From contig NZ_SSOA01000011.1 of NCBI RefSeq assembly GCF_004801395.1, positions 82,915-146,914 of the forward strand: DNA of 64,000 nucleotides. Direction: 5' to 3'. Under the pieces are notes generated by a model. It saw only the letters and a program-made list of their open reading frames with translations, was not told the DNA's origin and did not search any database. This stretch comes from Gillisella terrae (GTDB lineage: Bacteria; Pseudomonadota; Alphaproteobacteria; Rhizobiales; Rhizobiaceae). Each line of letters begins with the position of its first letter. The stretch's first letter is position 1. Positions 8,543-17,882 of this stretch are shown here, one piece after another. Position numbers and translations under genes: made by a program.

Positions 8543-10144
8543 TCAGGATTCCAGCCAGATATATTCCGCCATCGCATAGCCCATCATACCACCAAGCGGA
8601 TTGGGCAGCAGCCCCTTCACCTTGCTGGAGATGCCATCAGCATTGGTTGAGTAGGCCGGGATGATGGTGCCGGCCTCGTCCGAAATCATGGTCTGCATCT
8701 CGTTGTAAATCTCGTGACGCTTGGCCTGATCGAGCATTCCGCGTGCTTCCAGCATCAGCGAGTCGAACTTGGGCGACTTGTACTGGCTTTCGTTCCACGG
8801 TGCATCAGACGAGTAAAGCAGTGAGAAGTAGATGTCCGGTGTAGGCCGTGGGTTGATATTGCCGAAATGGATGGGTGCCTTGAGCCAGTACTTGTCCCAG
8901 TAACCATCAGATGGCACGCGCTGAACATCAAGCTTCAGCCCGACCTCAGCGGCAGAGGACTGGATGATCATCGCCATGTCGATAGAGTAGTCGGCAGCTT
9001 CAGAGGCAATGACCGGGATAGACTGACCGAGAACACCTGCCTTCTGGAAATAGTGCTTGGCCTTGTCGGGATCGAATGCCTTGGGCTTCAGGTTTGGATT
9101 GTGGTAAACATTGGCCTTGGAAATCGGTTGATCGTTGCCGATTTCACCATAGCCGCGCAGCGCTGCCGCAATGATCTGCTCACGATCCACGATATGCTTC
9201 ATGCCCATGACGAAATCGGGCTTATTCATATCGAGACGGATATTCAGGTTGGTATAGGTGCCAACAGTCGATTTCACCAGCTCAAAACCCTTTTGGGCTT
9301 CAACCAGCTTGGCCGAGCGCGGGTCGACGGCGGAGGCAAATTGAATATCGCCTGCAAGCAAAGCGTTGACGCGGGCACTGGTATCGGAGATCGCAAAGAA
9401 TTCGAAGGAATCGAGGTTTGGCAGACCCGGCTTCCAGTAATTCTTGTTCTTCTTGACGATAGAACGAACGCCCGGCTCAAAGGTTTCAAGCACAAAAGCA
9501 CCGGTGCCAACGCCCTTGGAGAAGTCGGTGGTGCCATCCTGGACGATCATGAACTGGTGCAACGCCAGAATGAAAGGCAGGTCGGCGTTGGCTGCCTTGA
9601 GCACAATTTCGATGGTCAGGGGGTCAATTGCCTTGATTTCTGTCATCTGGGCAGCGATCTTGGCAACCTTCGAGCCGACGGCAGGATCGAGATGACGCTT
9701 CAGGGCAAACACCACGTCGGCAGAGGTCAGGGCCTTGCCATTATGGAAGGTCACGCCCTTGCGCAGCGTCACGGTCCAGGTCTTGGCATCCTTGGTTTCA
9801 AGCTTTTCAGCAAGCTCCATCTGGGGATCGCCGGTTACATCGATGAAGGTCAGACGGTTATATAGTGAGCAGCAGCGCACATAGTCTGTGCTGAGAGCGG
9901 CCTTGGCCGGATCAAGCGTATCGGCGTTGGAGGCCGAAATACCAGCCGCCTTCAAATGACCACCCGAGACCGGCGTTGCAGCAACCGCGCGTTCGGCACG
10001 ACTGAAAACCGCTCCGCCAGCCGAGAGCGCGACACCGCCGGCCAGCATCATCTTGAGAAGATCGCGTCGAGAGGCCCCGCGACGAATGGCGTCTTCGACG
10101 CGGGCGTCGTCGGATTTGGTCCAGTTGGTAATGGTATCGGTCAT
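8543..10144 (-). CDS. ABC transporter substrate-binding protein (SBP_bac_5 family, Tat signal)
   Basis: Periplasmic binding protein of the peptide/nickel family, 533 residues. The N-terminus carries a twin-arginine signal: ASRRDLLKMMLAGGVALSAG (about residues 23-42), cleaved after VAA, so it is exported folded by the Tat route, less usual for this family. WTVTLRKGVTFHNGKALTSA (near 150) is the family signature. ATG at 10144 was chosen for its placement before the Tat leader and the upstream AGGGGAA; the longer frame adds unlikely sequence. It heads the operon with the two permeases and the fused ATPase. Confidence 0.93.
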   Translation of the reverse strand: MTDTITNWTKSDDARVEDAIRRGASRRDLLKMMLAGGVALSAGGAVFSRAERAVAATPVSGGHLKAAGISASNADTLDPAKAALSTDYVRCCSLYNRLTFIDVTGDPQMELAEKLETKDAKTWTVTLRKGVTFHNGKALTSADVVFALKRHLDPAVGSKVAKIAAQMTEIKAIDPLTIEIVLKAANADLPFILALHQFMIVQDGTTDFSKGVGTGAFVLETFEPGVRSIVKKNKNYWKPGLPNLDSFEFFAISDTSARVNALLAGDIQFASAVDPRSAKLVEAQKGFELVKSTVGTYTNLNIRLDMNKPDFVMGMKHIVDREQIIAAALRGYGEIGNDQPISKANVYHNPNLKPKAFDPDKAKHYFQKAGVLGQSIPVIASEAADYSIDMAMIIQSSAAEVGLKLDVQRVPSDGYWDKYWLKAPIHFGNINPRPTPDIYFSLLYSSDAPWNESQYKSPKFDSLMLEARGMLDQAKRHEIYNEMQTMISDEAGTIIPAYSTNADGISSKVKGLLPNPLGGMMGYAMAEYIWLES

Positions 10145-10345
10145 GTCATTCCCCTTCTTTGTTTTGATTGGGTGACGTCCGTCTTGTGCGGACTTCCCGG
10201 CCCTGGTGAATTCTGGCTCAAAGTACCTTGTGTCTGCGCCTTCTCCCATTGATGCACCGTGACCGGCGCAGGCGCTTTGGTTCTACCACGGTCAGATCCG
10301 TGTCTTGCTTTTGCCAAAAGGCTGATTTCAGTCTCCGGCCTTGTT

Positions 10346-10453
10346 GTTACAGCACCGTGCGGCATATATGGCGCACAAAGGATGCTGTAACGCTTTTAAT
10401 CTGCTGCATAATTTTCTTCTTAAAACGATCCCGATTTAAGGAATTATGCAGTA
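10346..10453 (+). repeat. Bru-RS-like two-hairpin repeat, copy 2
   Basis: Same layout as copy 1: GTTACAGC paired with GCTGTAAC, then TTTTAATCTGCTGCATAATT leading to a second stem and AATTATGCAGTA. It occupies about a quarter of the 430-bp gap between the binding-protein gene and the aminotransferase gene; nothing else is recognisable there beyond the binding-protein promoter region. Confidence 0.7.
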
Positions 10454-10575
10454 GCAGTGTGTCATGTTCGCCGCGGCGTATCGTTTGATTTGGTCCATAA
10501 AAGCAGCATAAAATTGCGAACTTGGTTCCTGCGACGATATTTCGGCGAAATGGTGCCGCAGGCCATTTCTATTTC

Positions 10576-11949
10576 TCAGGCCATTGCCTGCCGAATGTCT
10601 GCATCATTCAGGGTCTGGTCGAGCGTCTGACGTGTCCTCTCAACAATCGCGTCAATATCGGCATCCGTGCAGCACAGCGGCGGTGCATAGCCAAGCACGC
10701 CCTGCGGAAAGGCGCGGATGACAAGGCCATTTTCCCATGCGCGGTCAAAAATGCGCCGCGCTGGCTGGCTGGCTGGCGGAAGCGGGGTCTTCTTCGCCTT
10801 GTCGGTCACAAGCTCGACACCATAAAGCATGCCCCGGCCACGAATGTCGCCGACCAGCGGGTGATCCCGAAGGGTGTTGAGCCCCTCAAGCAGCCGCTTG
10901 CCAGCCTTTACGCCATTATCAAGAAGTCCACCCTCGTAGAGTTTCAGCACTTCCAGCGCCACCGCAGCACTGACAGGATGGGCGGAATAGGTAAAGCCAT
11001 GGCCAACCGCTGTTTCGCCTGCACCATCGGCAATCACGTCATAGACATGATCGGCCATGAAGACTGCGCCCATTGGCACATAGCCAGAGGTAAGGCCCTT
11101 GGCGACCGTCATCATGTCGGGCACAATGCCCTCATCTGCACAGGCAAAAAGCGGACCGGTGCGGCCAAAGCCGGTGATGACTTCATCGGCGATAAAGAGC
11201 ACGCCGTAATGGGAGCACAGATCGCGCATGGCCTTGATCCAACCCTTAGGCGGCACAATAACGCCGCCGGAACCTTGGATGGGTTCGGCATAAAATGCTG
11301 CCACGCGATCCGGGCCAATCTCCTCAATTTTCGCCTTCAGCGCGGCCAGCGAGGCCGCAATGATTGTTTCATCGTCAGAGCCGACCGGATTACGATAAGG
11401 ATAGGGCGAGGCAATCTTGTGCTGCCAGTCGAAAGGCAGGCCGAAACCAGCGTGGAAGGCAGGAAGCGCCGTCAGCCCGGCACCGACCGTGCTGGACCCA
11501 TGATAGCCCTGCTGGATCGAAATAAACTGATCGCGCTGTGGCTGGCCCTTGGCATTCCAGTAATACCGGACGAAACGGATGGTGGAATCCACCGCATCGG
11601 AGCCGCCAAGGGTAAAATAAACCCGGTTGAGATCGCCCGGTGCCCGCTCCGCCAGTTCAGCAGCAAGTCGAATTGCGGGTTCCGAGCCGAGATCGAAATA
11701 GCCGGTGGCATAGGGAAGCTCACGCAGCTGCTTTGTTGCGGCCTCAATAATGCTCTCATGGCCATAGCCCGCATTCACGCACCACAGACCGGCAAAACCA
11801 TCAACCAACTGATGGCCATTGGCTTCGGTGACCGTTGCACCGGAGGCCGATTTCAGCACACGCACGCCCTGCCGCTCATGCCCACGATAGGAGGCAACTG
11901 GGTGAATAAGATGGGCACGATCGAGTTCGATCAGGGAATTGGCGAGCAT
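10576..11949 (-). CDS. Class III PLP aminotransferase (omega-amino acid/putrescine:pyruvate type)
   Basis: A 457-residue fold-type I aminotransferase that moves a terminal amino group to an oxo-acid such as pyruvate. The N-terminal SLIELDRAHLIHPVASY is typical of the SpuC/omega-transaminase group. DEVITGFGRTGPLFA (near 235-249) binds the cofactor ring, and the Schiff-base lysine lies in VAKGLTSGYVPMGA (about 268). Length is normal. It stands downstream of a GNAT gene on the same strand. With GabD and the PuuB-like oxidase nearby, putrescine, GABA or beta-alanine-type substrates are plausible, but the sequence alone does not fix the substrate. Confidence 0.88.
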   Translation of the reverse strand: MLANSLIELDRAHLIHPVASYRGHERQGVRVLKSASGATVTEANGHQLVDGFAGLWCVNAGYGHESIIEAATKQLRELPYATGYFDLGSEPAIRLAAELAERAPGDLNRVYFTLGGSDAVDSTIRFVRYYWNAKGQPQRDQFISIQQGYHGSSTVGAGLTALPAFHAGFGLPFDWQHKIASPYPYRNPVGSDDETIIAASLAALKAKIEEIGPDRVAAFYAEPIQGSGGVIVPPKGWIKAMRDLCSHYGVLFIADEVITGFGRTGPLFACADEGIVPDMMTVAKGLTSGYVPMGAVFMADHVYDVIADGAGETAVGHGFTYSAHPVSAAVALEVLKLYEGGLLDNGVKAGKRLLEGLNTLRDHPLVGDIRGRGMLYGVELVTDKAKKTPLPPASQPARRIFDRAWENGLVIRAFPQGVLGYAPPLCCTDADIDAIVERTRQTLDQTLNDADIRQAMA

Positions 11950-11981
11950 GGACGTTCTCCGGTTTGCTTTTGCTTTTTTGA

Positions 11982-12031
11982 GTTTGTCAATTTGGGAAAA
12001 CCGGAAACCACTTTTCCCTGATAAACTCTAG
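11982..12031 (-). repeat. Stop-codon-linked palindromic repeat, copy 1
   Basis: On the minus strand it begins CTAGAG, whose TAG is the stop codon of the adjacent GNAT gene, then TTTATCAGGGAAAAG, a short spacer, CGGTTTTCCC and a return arm AGTTT/AAACT. The GGGAAAA/TTTTCCC stem may work as a terminator or RNA stabiliser. Further copies begin at 17942 (minus), 20631 (plus) and 46842 (plus). Confidence 0.6.
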
Positions 12032-12879
12032 CCGAGGGCCTGGCTGACAAGGGCGTAAATTTTATGCTGGTGCTGTTGGGCATCTTCGATCAAAGGACGA
12101 CGCATGGTTACACCGCCGCCAACATGGCCAAGACCGATCTCGGCAAGCCACGGTGCAAGCTCGGCTTCACTTGCCGTGTCGATCCGTATAAATGAGCCCT
12201 GGCGAGAGGACACGAAATACGCAATCAGTGCTTTGGCTGTTTCCAGGTCTGGCGCAATAACAGGGCCAACAACTTCACCGCGCCCAAAAGGACGAATGGC
12301 CGCCCAGCCAACGATCTCATCTCCCTTGCGCACCACGGCAAACTTGCCACGCTCCAGCAGCGCATCAAAGAGGGCTGAACGATCAGCATTATATGCTTTA
12401 TGATCCAGCGCTCTGACAGCGGCAATGTCCTTGGCCTGCATGTCTTCAACGCCTTGCGGAGGTGCAACGGTATGAACATCGCCCTGGTGCTGGCGAATGG
12501 TGCCTGTGGCAACAAACCCCAGTTTTTCGTAGAGTGGCAGGCCTTCCTTTGTGGCAATCAGGCGCAAAGGCCGCTTTCCGGCCAACTCAAACGCCCGCTC
12601 CATGAGCTTGCGCCCAAGGCCAAGTCCCCGCATGGACTTATCGACGATCACCATGTTGATCGTCGCAAAATCATCACCAAAGGGGCTGACAAAGATCGTA
12701 CCGACAACGCGACCCTTACCGTCAGTCGCGACAGCACCCTTACTCAATTGATGCACCATCAACCAGTCCTCAGGACGGTGCGGCCAGCTTTCGGCGCGTG
12801 ACAGCATAACGGCTTCGTCAAGATGCTCTGGCCCGAAGGCAACGAGGTCGATCTGGTTTTGCTCGATCTGGTTTTGCAT
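12028..12879 (-). CDS. Two-domain GNAT acetyltransferase (YitH-like), paralogue 1
   Basis: A 283-residue acetyl-CoA-dependent N-acetyltransferase. The first domain has the acetyl-CoA loop MRGLGLGRKLMERAF near residues 85-99. The second half matches the YitH/HolE-type C-terminal domain, with WAAIRPFGRGEVVGPVIAPD near 195-214. ATG at 12879 was taken because AAGG sits at the right distance; a second ATG two codons earlier is too close. Its stop codon is formed by the repeat described beside it. A clear paralogue (shared WPHR-EDW, GRG-VVGP) lies at 19747. The substrate is unknown; an amine made or used in this island is a reasonable guess. Confidence 0.82.
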   Translation of the reverse strand: MQNQIEQNQIDLVAFGPEHLDEAVMLSRAESWPHRPEDWLMVHQLSKGAVATDGKGRVVGTIFVSPFGDDFATINMVIVDKSMRGLGLGRKLMERAFELAGKRPLRLIATKEGLPLYEKLGFVATGTIRQHQGDVHTVAPPQGVEDMQAKDIAAVRALDHKAYNADRSALFDALLERGKFAVVRKGDEIVGWAAIRPFGRGEVVGPVIAPDLETAKALIAYFVSSRQGSFIRIDTASEAELAPWLAEIGLGHVGGGVTMRRPLIEDAQQHQHKIYALVSQALG

Positions 12880-13189
12880 GGACATTTCCTTTCGTCACCT
12901 GAAGTCTCGGACAAGATGGAGAAGCTATTCATCTGAATGCCGAGGCTCACGCGCTATCTTCCGCCGAAGCGCAAGGCCGACGCGGCATCTTATGCTGTGA
13001 CTGCGCCGGGCCATGCCTGAGAAGCGCGCCTTGCCGAGCGTGAAAGACGGTCTGGTGTGCAATAGTGTGCCAAACGAAGCAGCAGATTAAAAACTTTGTG
13101 CTTTTCCGATGGGTCAATTCGGCCCACCGACGCGGCATGACCCGTCCTATGATGGGTGCATTGAAACAAAACGCCAGAGGAAGAACTTA
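12880..13189. other. Divergent gap between GNAT and HAD genes
   Basis: About 310 bp between two divergent genes, so it should hold both promoters. No credible small gene was found. GACGCGGCAT occurs twice (near 12978 and 13129), and ATGACCC/GATGGGT fragments form a weak inverted repeat near 13138. No strong operator could be named. Confidence 0.4.
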
Positions 13190-13855
13190 ATGGCCATTCG
13201 CCCAAAATATGTGTCCTTCGACTGCTACGGCACGCTGATCCATTTCGATATGGCCGGTGCCGCCCGCGATCTTTACGGCGACCAGCTCGATGAGCAGGCC
13301 ATGCAGAAGTTCATCAGAAACTTCTCCGCCTATCGCCTTGACGAAATCATGGGGGCCTGGAAACCCTATGCGGAAGTGGTGCACAACTCTCTCTCGCGCA
13401 CCTGCAAAGCCAACGGCGTTACATTCAAGGACGAAGACGCGCAAATGGTCTATGAGCGCGTACCAACCTGGGGGCCGCACGCGGATGTTCCGGCGGGTCT
13501 GGCCAAAGTGGCCAAGGAAATTCCATTGGTCATTCTCTCCAATGCCATGAATTCGCAAATCATGTCGAATGTCGAAAAGCTCGGAGCCCCCTTCCACGCC
13601 GTCTACACGGCCGAGCAGGCGCAAGCCTATAAGCCACGCTTCAAGGCATTTGAATATATGCTGGACATGCTAGGTTGTGGCCCCGAAGACGTACTGCATG
13701 TCTCCTCCTCCTTCCGCTATGATCTCATGTCTGCGCACGATCTTGGCTTCAAGAACAAGGTTTGGGTCAATCGTGGTCACGAGCCAGCCAACCCTTATTA
13801 TGGCTACACCGAAATCGCCGACATTTCCGGGCTTCCGGGTGTGGTCGGTCTCTGA
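13190..13855 (+). CDS. HAD-family hydrolase, haloacid dehalogenase type II-like
   Basis: A 221-residue HAD-superfamily enzyme. Motif I is VSFDCYGTL (residues 8-16) with the nucleophilic Asp; motif II is the Ser in VILSNAMN; motif III the Lys in AYKPRFKAFEYML; motif IV the acidic residue in SSSFRYDLMSAHDLGF. This pattern is that of L-2-haloacid dehalogenase-like proteins, but many relatives act as phosphatases. The start has AGAGGAAGA eight bases upstream. It is followed 47 bp later by the PuuB-like oxidase on the same strand, so the two are probably co-transcribed; real dehalogenation is doubtful in this setting. Confidence 0.85.
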   Translation: MAIRPKYVSFDCYGTLIHFDMAGAARDLYGDQLDEQAMQKFIRNFSAYRLDEIMGAWKPYAEVVHNSLSRTCKANGVTFKDEDAQMVYERVPTWGPHADVPAGLAKVAKEIPLVILSNAMNSQIMSNVEKLGAPFHAVYTAEQAQAYKPRFKAFEYMLDMLGCGPEDVLHVSSSFRYDLMSAHDLGFKNKVWVNRGHEPANPYYGYTEIADISGLPGVVGL

Positions 13856-13902
13856 TCCCAACCATCGACAATCAAGCAAAGCAGGAAGCAAAGGCAAAGC
13901 CG

Positions 13903-15177
13903 ATGAAATTCGTCTCCTATTGGCATGACACGGCCCCGGCCTTTGCAACTGCTGTGCAAGGCCCGGTCGAAGGAAATTATGATGTTGCCGTTGTCGGCGC
14001 GGGCTTTACCGGGCTTGCCGCCGCCCGGCAACTGGCCATGGCCGGGGCAAAAGTTGTTGTGCTGGAAGCAGAGCGCGTCGGCTTCGGCGCATCGGGCCGC
14101 AACGGCGGACACCTTAACAACGGATTGGCGCACAGCTATCTCGGAGCCAAAGCCGAGCTGGGGAAAGAGCGCGCCATTGCGCTCTATCACGCGCTGGACG
14201 ATTCCATCGACACCATCGAAGCGCTGATCGCGCAAGAGGGCATCGATTGCAATTTCCGCCGCTCCGGCAAGCTGAAGCTGGCCTCCAAACCGAAACACCT
14301 TGAGGCGATCACGCGCAATTTCGAGGCGCTTCATGCTGAATGCGACCCGGACACGGCATTGCTTTCCGCCGATGATTTAAAGAGCGAGGTCGGTTCGCCA
14401 TTCTTTGGCGCGATGTTGTCGAAGAAAAGTGCCATGATGCATATGGGCCGCTACGTTGTTGGTCTGGCCGAGGCTGCCACACGTCACGGCGCTGCCATCT
14501 TCGAGCGCACGCCGGTGACGGAGCATAAGGAGATAAACGGCGTTCACACGCTGCAAACCCCGCGTGGAACTGTGACTGCACGCAACGTCATCATGGCGAC
14601 AGGTGCTTATACTCCGAACAACTTCAACTGGTTCCGACGCCGTATCATCGCGGTGGGCAGTTTTCTGATTGCCACGCGCCCGCTGACCGACAGTGAAGTC
14701 CAGATGGTGATGCCGGGCAATCGCACCTGCGTCAACACCATGAATATTGGCAATTACTGGCGGCTTGCACCGGACAATCGCCTGATTTTCGGTGGCCGCG
14801 CCCGATTTTCGGCAACGTCCGATCAACGCTCGGATGAGAAGAGTGGCGCGATCCTGCGCGAAAGCATGGAACGCATTTTTCCGCAATTGAAGGGCATCGA
14901 CATCGACTATTGCTGGGGCGGGCTGGTCGATATGACTGCTGACCGCTATCCGCGGGCGGGTTTTCATGATGGCCTATGGTATGCCATGGGCTATTCCGGC
15001 CACGGCGCGCAGCTATCGACCCACCTCGGGATGATCATTGCAGACGCTATCCTTGGGCGTGCTGACCGCAACCCCATGCGCGACTATCCATGGCCCGCTG
15101 TTCCCGGCCATTTCGGCAAACCGTGGTTTCTGCCGCTGGTGGGACAATATTACAAAATGCTGGATCGGTTTCAATAA
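13903..15177 (+). CDS. FAD oxidoreductase, gamma-glutamylputrescine oxidase-like (PuuB family)
   Basis: A 424-residue DAO-family flavoenzyme of the size of E. coli PuuB. After a short leader, YDVAVVGAGFTGLAAARQLA forms the FAD-binding Rossmann motif (about 27-46), and VGFGASGRNGGHLNNG (about 62-77) is the flavin loop conserved in PuuB. Near the C-terminus MGYSGHGAQLSTHLG is the second flavin contact. The ATG at 13903 follows AGGAAGCAAAGG; the longer frame overlaps the HAD gene. The family oxidises gamma-glutamylputrescine or related secondary amines to an aldehyde, consistent with aldehyde dehydrogenases downstream on the opposite strand. No glutamylputrescine synthetase (PuuA) is in the window, so the true substrate is open. 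Confidence 0.83.
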   Translation: MKFVSYWHDTAPAFATAVQGPVEGNYDVAVVGAGFTGLAAARQLAMAGAKVVVLEAERVGFGASGRNGGHLNNGLAHSYLGAKAELGKERAIALYHALDDSIDTIEALIAQEGIDCNFRRSGKLKLASKPKHLEAITRNFEALHAECDPDTALLSADDLKSEVGSPFFGAMLSKKSAMMHMGRYVVGLAEAATRHGAAIFERTPVTEHKEINGVHTLQTPRGTVTARNVIMATGAYTPNNFNWFRRRIIAVGSFLIATRPLTDSEVQMVMPGNRTCVNTMNIGNYWRLAPDNRLIFGGRARFSATSDQRSDEKSGAILRESMERIFPQLKGIDIDYCWGGLVDMTADRYPRAGFHDGLWYAMGYSGHGAQLSTHLGMIIADAILGRADRNPMRDYPWPAVPGHFGKPWFLPLVGQYYKMLDRFQ

Positions 15178-15212
15178 CCTCCTCCCTGTGCAAAAAGAAG
15201 GCTGTGCAAAAA

Positions 15213-15244
15213 GAAGGCGCGGATTGGAAACAATCCGCGCCTTC
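15213..15244. terminator. Bidirectional rho-independent terminator
   Basis: A perfect 13-bp stem, GAAGGCGCGGATT and AATCCGCGCCTTC, with a 6-base loop. TTTTATT follows on the plus strand, and TTTTTGC on the minus strand, so it can end both the PuuB-like gene and the convergent gabD gene. Confidence 0.88.
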
Positions 15245-15256
15245 TTTTATTGCCCC

Positions 15257-15312
15257 GCAAACGAAAACAAAGCATTTCAGCGTCTGTCTGGTTCACTCTG
15301 AACCTGACAGAC
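15257..15312. repeat. Mosaic repeat: GCAAACGAAAACAA tail plus GTCTGTCTGGTTCA palindrome
   Basis: GCAAACGAAAACAA is followed by an imperfect palindrome: GTCTGTCTGGTTCA, three bases, TGAACCTGACAGAC (one mismatch per arm). It lies 12 bp beyond the gabD stop. The same two modules, in the same order, recur at 46885-46945 upstream of the araC-like gene, so it belongs to a mobile or recombining intergenic family. Confidence 0.6.
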
Positions 15313-15324
15313 CCTGCAAATGCA

Positions 15325-16782
15325 TTAGACCAGCCCGCCCATATGGAAGGCCTTCGTTTCCAGATATTCCTCGATACCCACTTGCGCACCTTCGCGCCCC
15401 AGGCCAGACTGTTTGACACCGCCGAAGGGCGCGACTTCCATGGAAATAATGCCCGTGTTGAGCCCAACCATACCAAACTCCAGCGCTTCGCCAACCCGCC
15501 AGGCGCGTTTCATGCTTTCTGTATAGAAATAGGAAGCAAGGCCAAACGGCGTGCCGTTAGCAATGGCGATCGCTTCTTCCTCGGTCTCGAAGCGGAAGAG
15601 GGGGGCAACCGGACCAAACGTTTCTTCGGTGGCAAGCTGCATATCAACCGTGGCATCGGTCAGCACGATTGGTGCCGTATATTGCGCGCCATTCGGCATA
15701 GCCGGTTTATCCGTGATGATTTTCGCGCCCTTGGACAGCGCATCTGCGACATGACGTTCGATCTTGTCGATAGCGGCGCGGTTGATCATCGGACCAATGG
15801 TGACACCAGCCTCGGTGCCCGGGCCGACTTTCATCGCATCAACACGAGCCTTCAGCTTGGCGGCAAAGGTGTCGTAAACACTGGACTGCACCAGAATGCG
15901 ATTGGCGCAGACGCAGGTTTGGCCACCGTTGCGGAATTTGGACACCAGAGCGCCTTCGACAGCCAGATCAAGATCGGCATCATCGAAAACAATGAAAGGT
16001 GCATTACCGCCGAGCTCTAAGCTCAAGCGCTTCACACTGTCTGCGGCCCCGCGCATCAAAAGCGAGCCGACACGGGTCGAGCCGGTGAAGGAAATCTTGC
16101 GCACCGTCTCATTGGCCATCAGCTCATTGCCGATTTCGGTGGGCATGCCGGTAACGATGTTGATGACACCGGCGGGAATACCGGCACGTTCGGCCAGCAC
16201 GCCAAGCGCCAGCGCCGAATAGGGGGTGAATTCCGACGGCTTGATCACCACCGTGCAACCAGCCGCCAGCGCCGGGGCAACCTTGCGGGTGATCATTGCA
16301 TTGGGAAAGTTCCATGGGGTGATAATACCACAAACACCGACCGGCTCTTTGAGCACGATAATGCGGCGGTCGCGCGTGGGCGAGGGAATGGTGTGGCCGT
16401 TGATGCGGCGGGCCTCTTCGGCAAACCACTTGACGAAGGAGGCACCGTAGCGGATTTCACCGCGTGCTTCGTCCAGCGGCTTGCCCTGCTCAGAGGTGAG
16501 GATCAGCGCCAGATCCTCGACATTTTCGATCATCAGATCGAACCATTTTTCAAGCAGCTGGGCGCGTTCCGCATTGGTCTTTGCCCTCCAAGGCTTGAAG
16601 GCAGCTTCAGCCGCTGCAATGGCAACGCGAGTTTCCTCGCCGCCCATATCGGGCACGCTACCGAAACTTGCTTGCGTGGCAGGATTGATGACATCGACCG
16701 CTTTGCTCGAGCGTGCCGCGATCCACTCACCATTGATCAGCCCCGCTTGGCGAAAAAGGCTCTGGTCTTTGAGGTTCAGCAT
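15325..16782 (-). CDS. gabD: NAD(P)-dependent succinate-semialdehyde dehydrogenase
   Basis: Oxidises succinate semialdehyde, the end product of GABA and putrescine breakdown, to succinate. The 485-residue chain resembles E. coli GabD throughout: LFRQAGLINGEW at the start, ITPWNFPNAMITRK (about 150), the catalytic Glu in LELGGNAPFIVFDDAD (about 255) and the catalytic Cys in GGQTCVCANRI (about 290), plus the end motif APFGGVKQSGLGREG. It lies 10 bp downstream of a malate/tartrate-type dehydrogenase gene on the same strand. Its presence is the best argument that this island feeds C4 amino compounds into the TCA cycle. Confidence 0.92.
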   Translation of the reverse strand: MLNLKDQSLFRQAGLINGEWIAARSSKAVDVINPATQASFGSVPDMGGEETRVAIAAAEAAFKPWRAKTNAERAQLLEKWFDLMIENVEDLALILTSEQGKPLDEARGEIRYGASFVKWFAEEARRINGHTIPSPTRDRRIIVLKEPVGVCGIITPWNFPNAMITRKVAPALAAGCTVVIKPSEFTPYSALALGVLAERAGIPAGVINIVTGMPTEIGNELMANETVRKISFTGSTRVGSLLMRGAADSVKRLSLELGGNAPFIVFDDADLDLAVEGALVSKFRNGGQTCVCANRILVQSSVYDTFAAKLKARVDAMKVGPGTEAGVTIGPMINRAAIDKIERHVADALSKGAKIITDKPAMPNGAQYTAPIVLTDATVDMQLATEETFGPVAPLFRFETEEEAIAIANGTPFGLASYFYTESMKRAWRVGEALEFGMVGLNTGIISMEVAPFGGVKQSGLGREGAQVGIEEYLETKAFHMGGLV

Positions 16783-16792
16783 AGAAGTGTCC

Positions 16793-17842
16793 TTATTCAG
16801 AGGTAAGCGCGGCTGTGACCGCAGCGGTGATTGTGTCCGTCTTGTCCTTGCCGGGTATTGTGCCGATGCCCTTTGCGGTCACAGTGGAAAGGGCGGTCAT
16901 GATGCGCGCGGCAGCAGCCGTTTCGCCGAGATGATCCAGCATCATTGCACCGGACCAGATCGTCGCCATGGGGTTGGCGATGCCCTTGCCCGCGATGTCC
17001 GGCGCCGAACCATGGACGGGCTCGAACATTGACGGCGCGGAGCGGTCGGGGTTGATATTGGCAGAGGCCGCAAAGCCGAGGCCGCCCTGAATGGCTGCAC
17101 CCAAATCGGTCAGGATATCGCCAAACAGGTTGGAGGCGACGATGACATCGAGGCTCTCCGGTGCCATGACCATGCGGGCCGCAAGCGCATCAACATGATA
17201 GCTCTTCACCTCGACATCCGGGTATTCGGCGGCGAGTGCCTTGGTGATGTCATCCCAGAAAACCATGGAATATTTCTGCGCATTCGACTTGGTGACGGAA
17301 GCGAGCTTGCCGCGACGGGTGCGAGCTTGCTCAAAGCCAAAGCGAATGATGCGCTCGACCCCCTTTCGGGTGAAGATCGAGGTCTCGACGGCCACTTCAT
17401 TGTCGAGCCCCTGATGGACGCGCCCGCCCGCACCGGAATATTCACCCTCCGTATTTTCACGAATGCAGAGAATGTCGAAAGCTTCGGCCTTCAACGGCCC
17501 CTGAACCCCCGGCAACAGCCGGTGAGGGCGGATATTGGCATATTGCACGAAAGCCTTGCGGATCGGCAGCAGCAACCCGTGCAGCGAGACCGAATCCGGC
17601 ACCTCCGCAGGCCAGCCAACCGCACCCAGCAAGATCGCGTCAAAGGCGCGCAGCGTTTCAATGCCATCTTCCGGCATCATCCGGCCGGTTTCCTTATAAA
17701 AGGCGCAGGACCACGGAAATTCTGTGGCGGCCAGCCCAAAGCCGGAGCGCGCCGCAACCGCTTGCAACACGCCCCAGGCGGCGTCGGTGACATCACGGCC
17801 AATTCCGTCACCCGGGATCAATGCTATTCTATAGGTCTTCAT
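16793..17842 (-). CDS. D-malate/tartrate dehydrogenase family (isocitrate/isopropylmalate-type)
   Basis: A 349-residue NAD-dependent beta-decarboxylating dehydrogenase. The N-terminal IALIPGDGIGRDVTDAAWGV is the family start. PIRKAFVQYANIRPHRLLPG and CIRENTEGEYSGAGGRVHQG carry substrate-binding Arg/Tyr residues in the arrangement of tartrate/D-malate dehydrogenases rather than LeuB. SNLFGDILTDLGA holds the metal-binding Asp residues, and EPVHGSAPDIAGKGIANP the cofactor loop. ATG at 17842 is the natural start; a longer frame adds 13 unlikely residues. It forms an operon with gabD. D-malate is the most likely substrate, but tartrate cannot be excluded. Confidence 0.85.
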   Translation of the reverse strand: MKTYRIALIPGDGIGRDVTDAAWGVLQAVAARSGFGLAATEFPWSCAFYKETGRMMPEDGIETLRAFDAILLGAVGWPAEVPDSVSLHGLLLPIRKAFVQYANIRPHRLLPGVQGPLKAEAFDILCIRENTEGEYSGAGGRVHQGLDNEVAVETSIFTRKGVERIIRFGFEQARTRRGKLASVTKSNAQKYSMVFWDDITKALAAEYPDVEVKSYHVDALAARMVMAPESLDVIVASNLFGDILTDLGAAIQGGLGFAASANINPDRSAPSMFEPVHGSAPDIAGKGIANPMATIWSGAMMLDHLGETAAAARIMTALSTVTAKGIGTIPGKDKTDTITAAVTAALTSE

Positions 17843-17882
17843 GCTTTTTCTCCGGGTGCGGTCCGCAAGGCGCGCCAACAAT

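Noticed and set aside
10522..12021. 499-codon plus-strand open frame opposite the class III aminotransferase
   Set aside because: A high-G+C shadow of the aminotransferase gene; the protein has no domain features while the minus strand has a full PLP signature.
13190..13855. Literal 2-haloacid dehalogenase function for the HAD protein
   Set aside because: The family name is inherited; the neighbours are amine-catabolic and nothing points to halogenated substrates.
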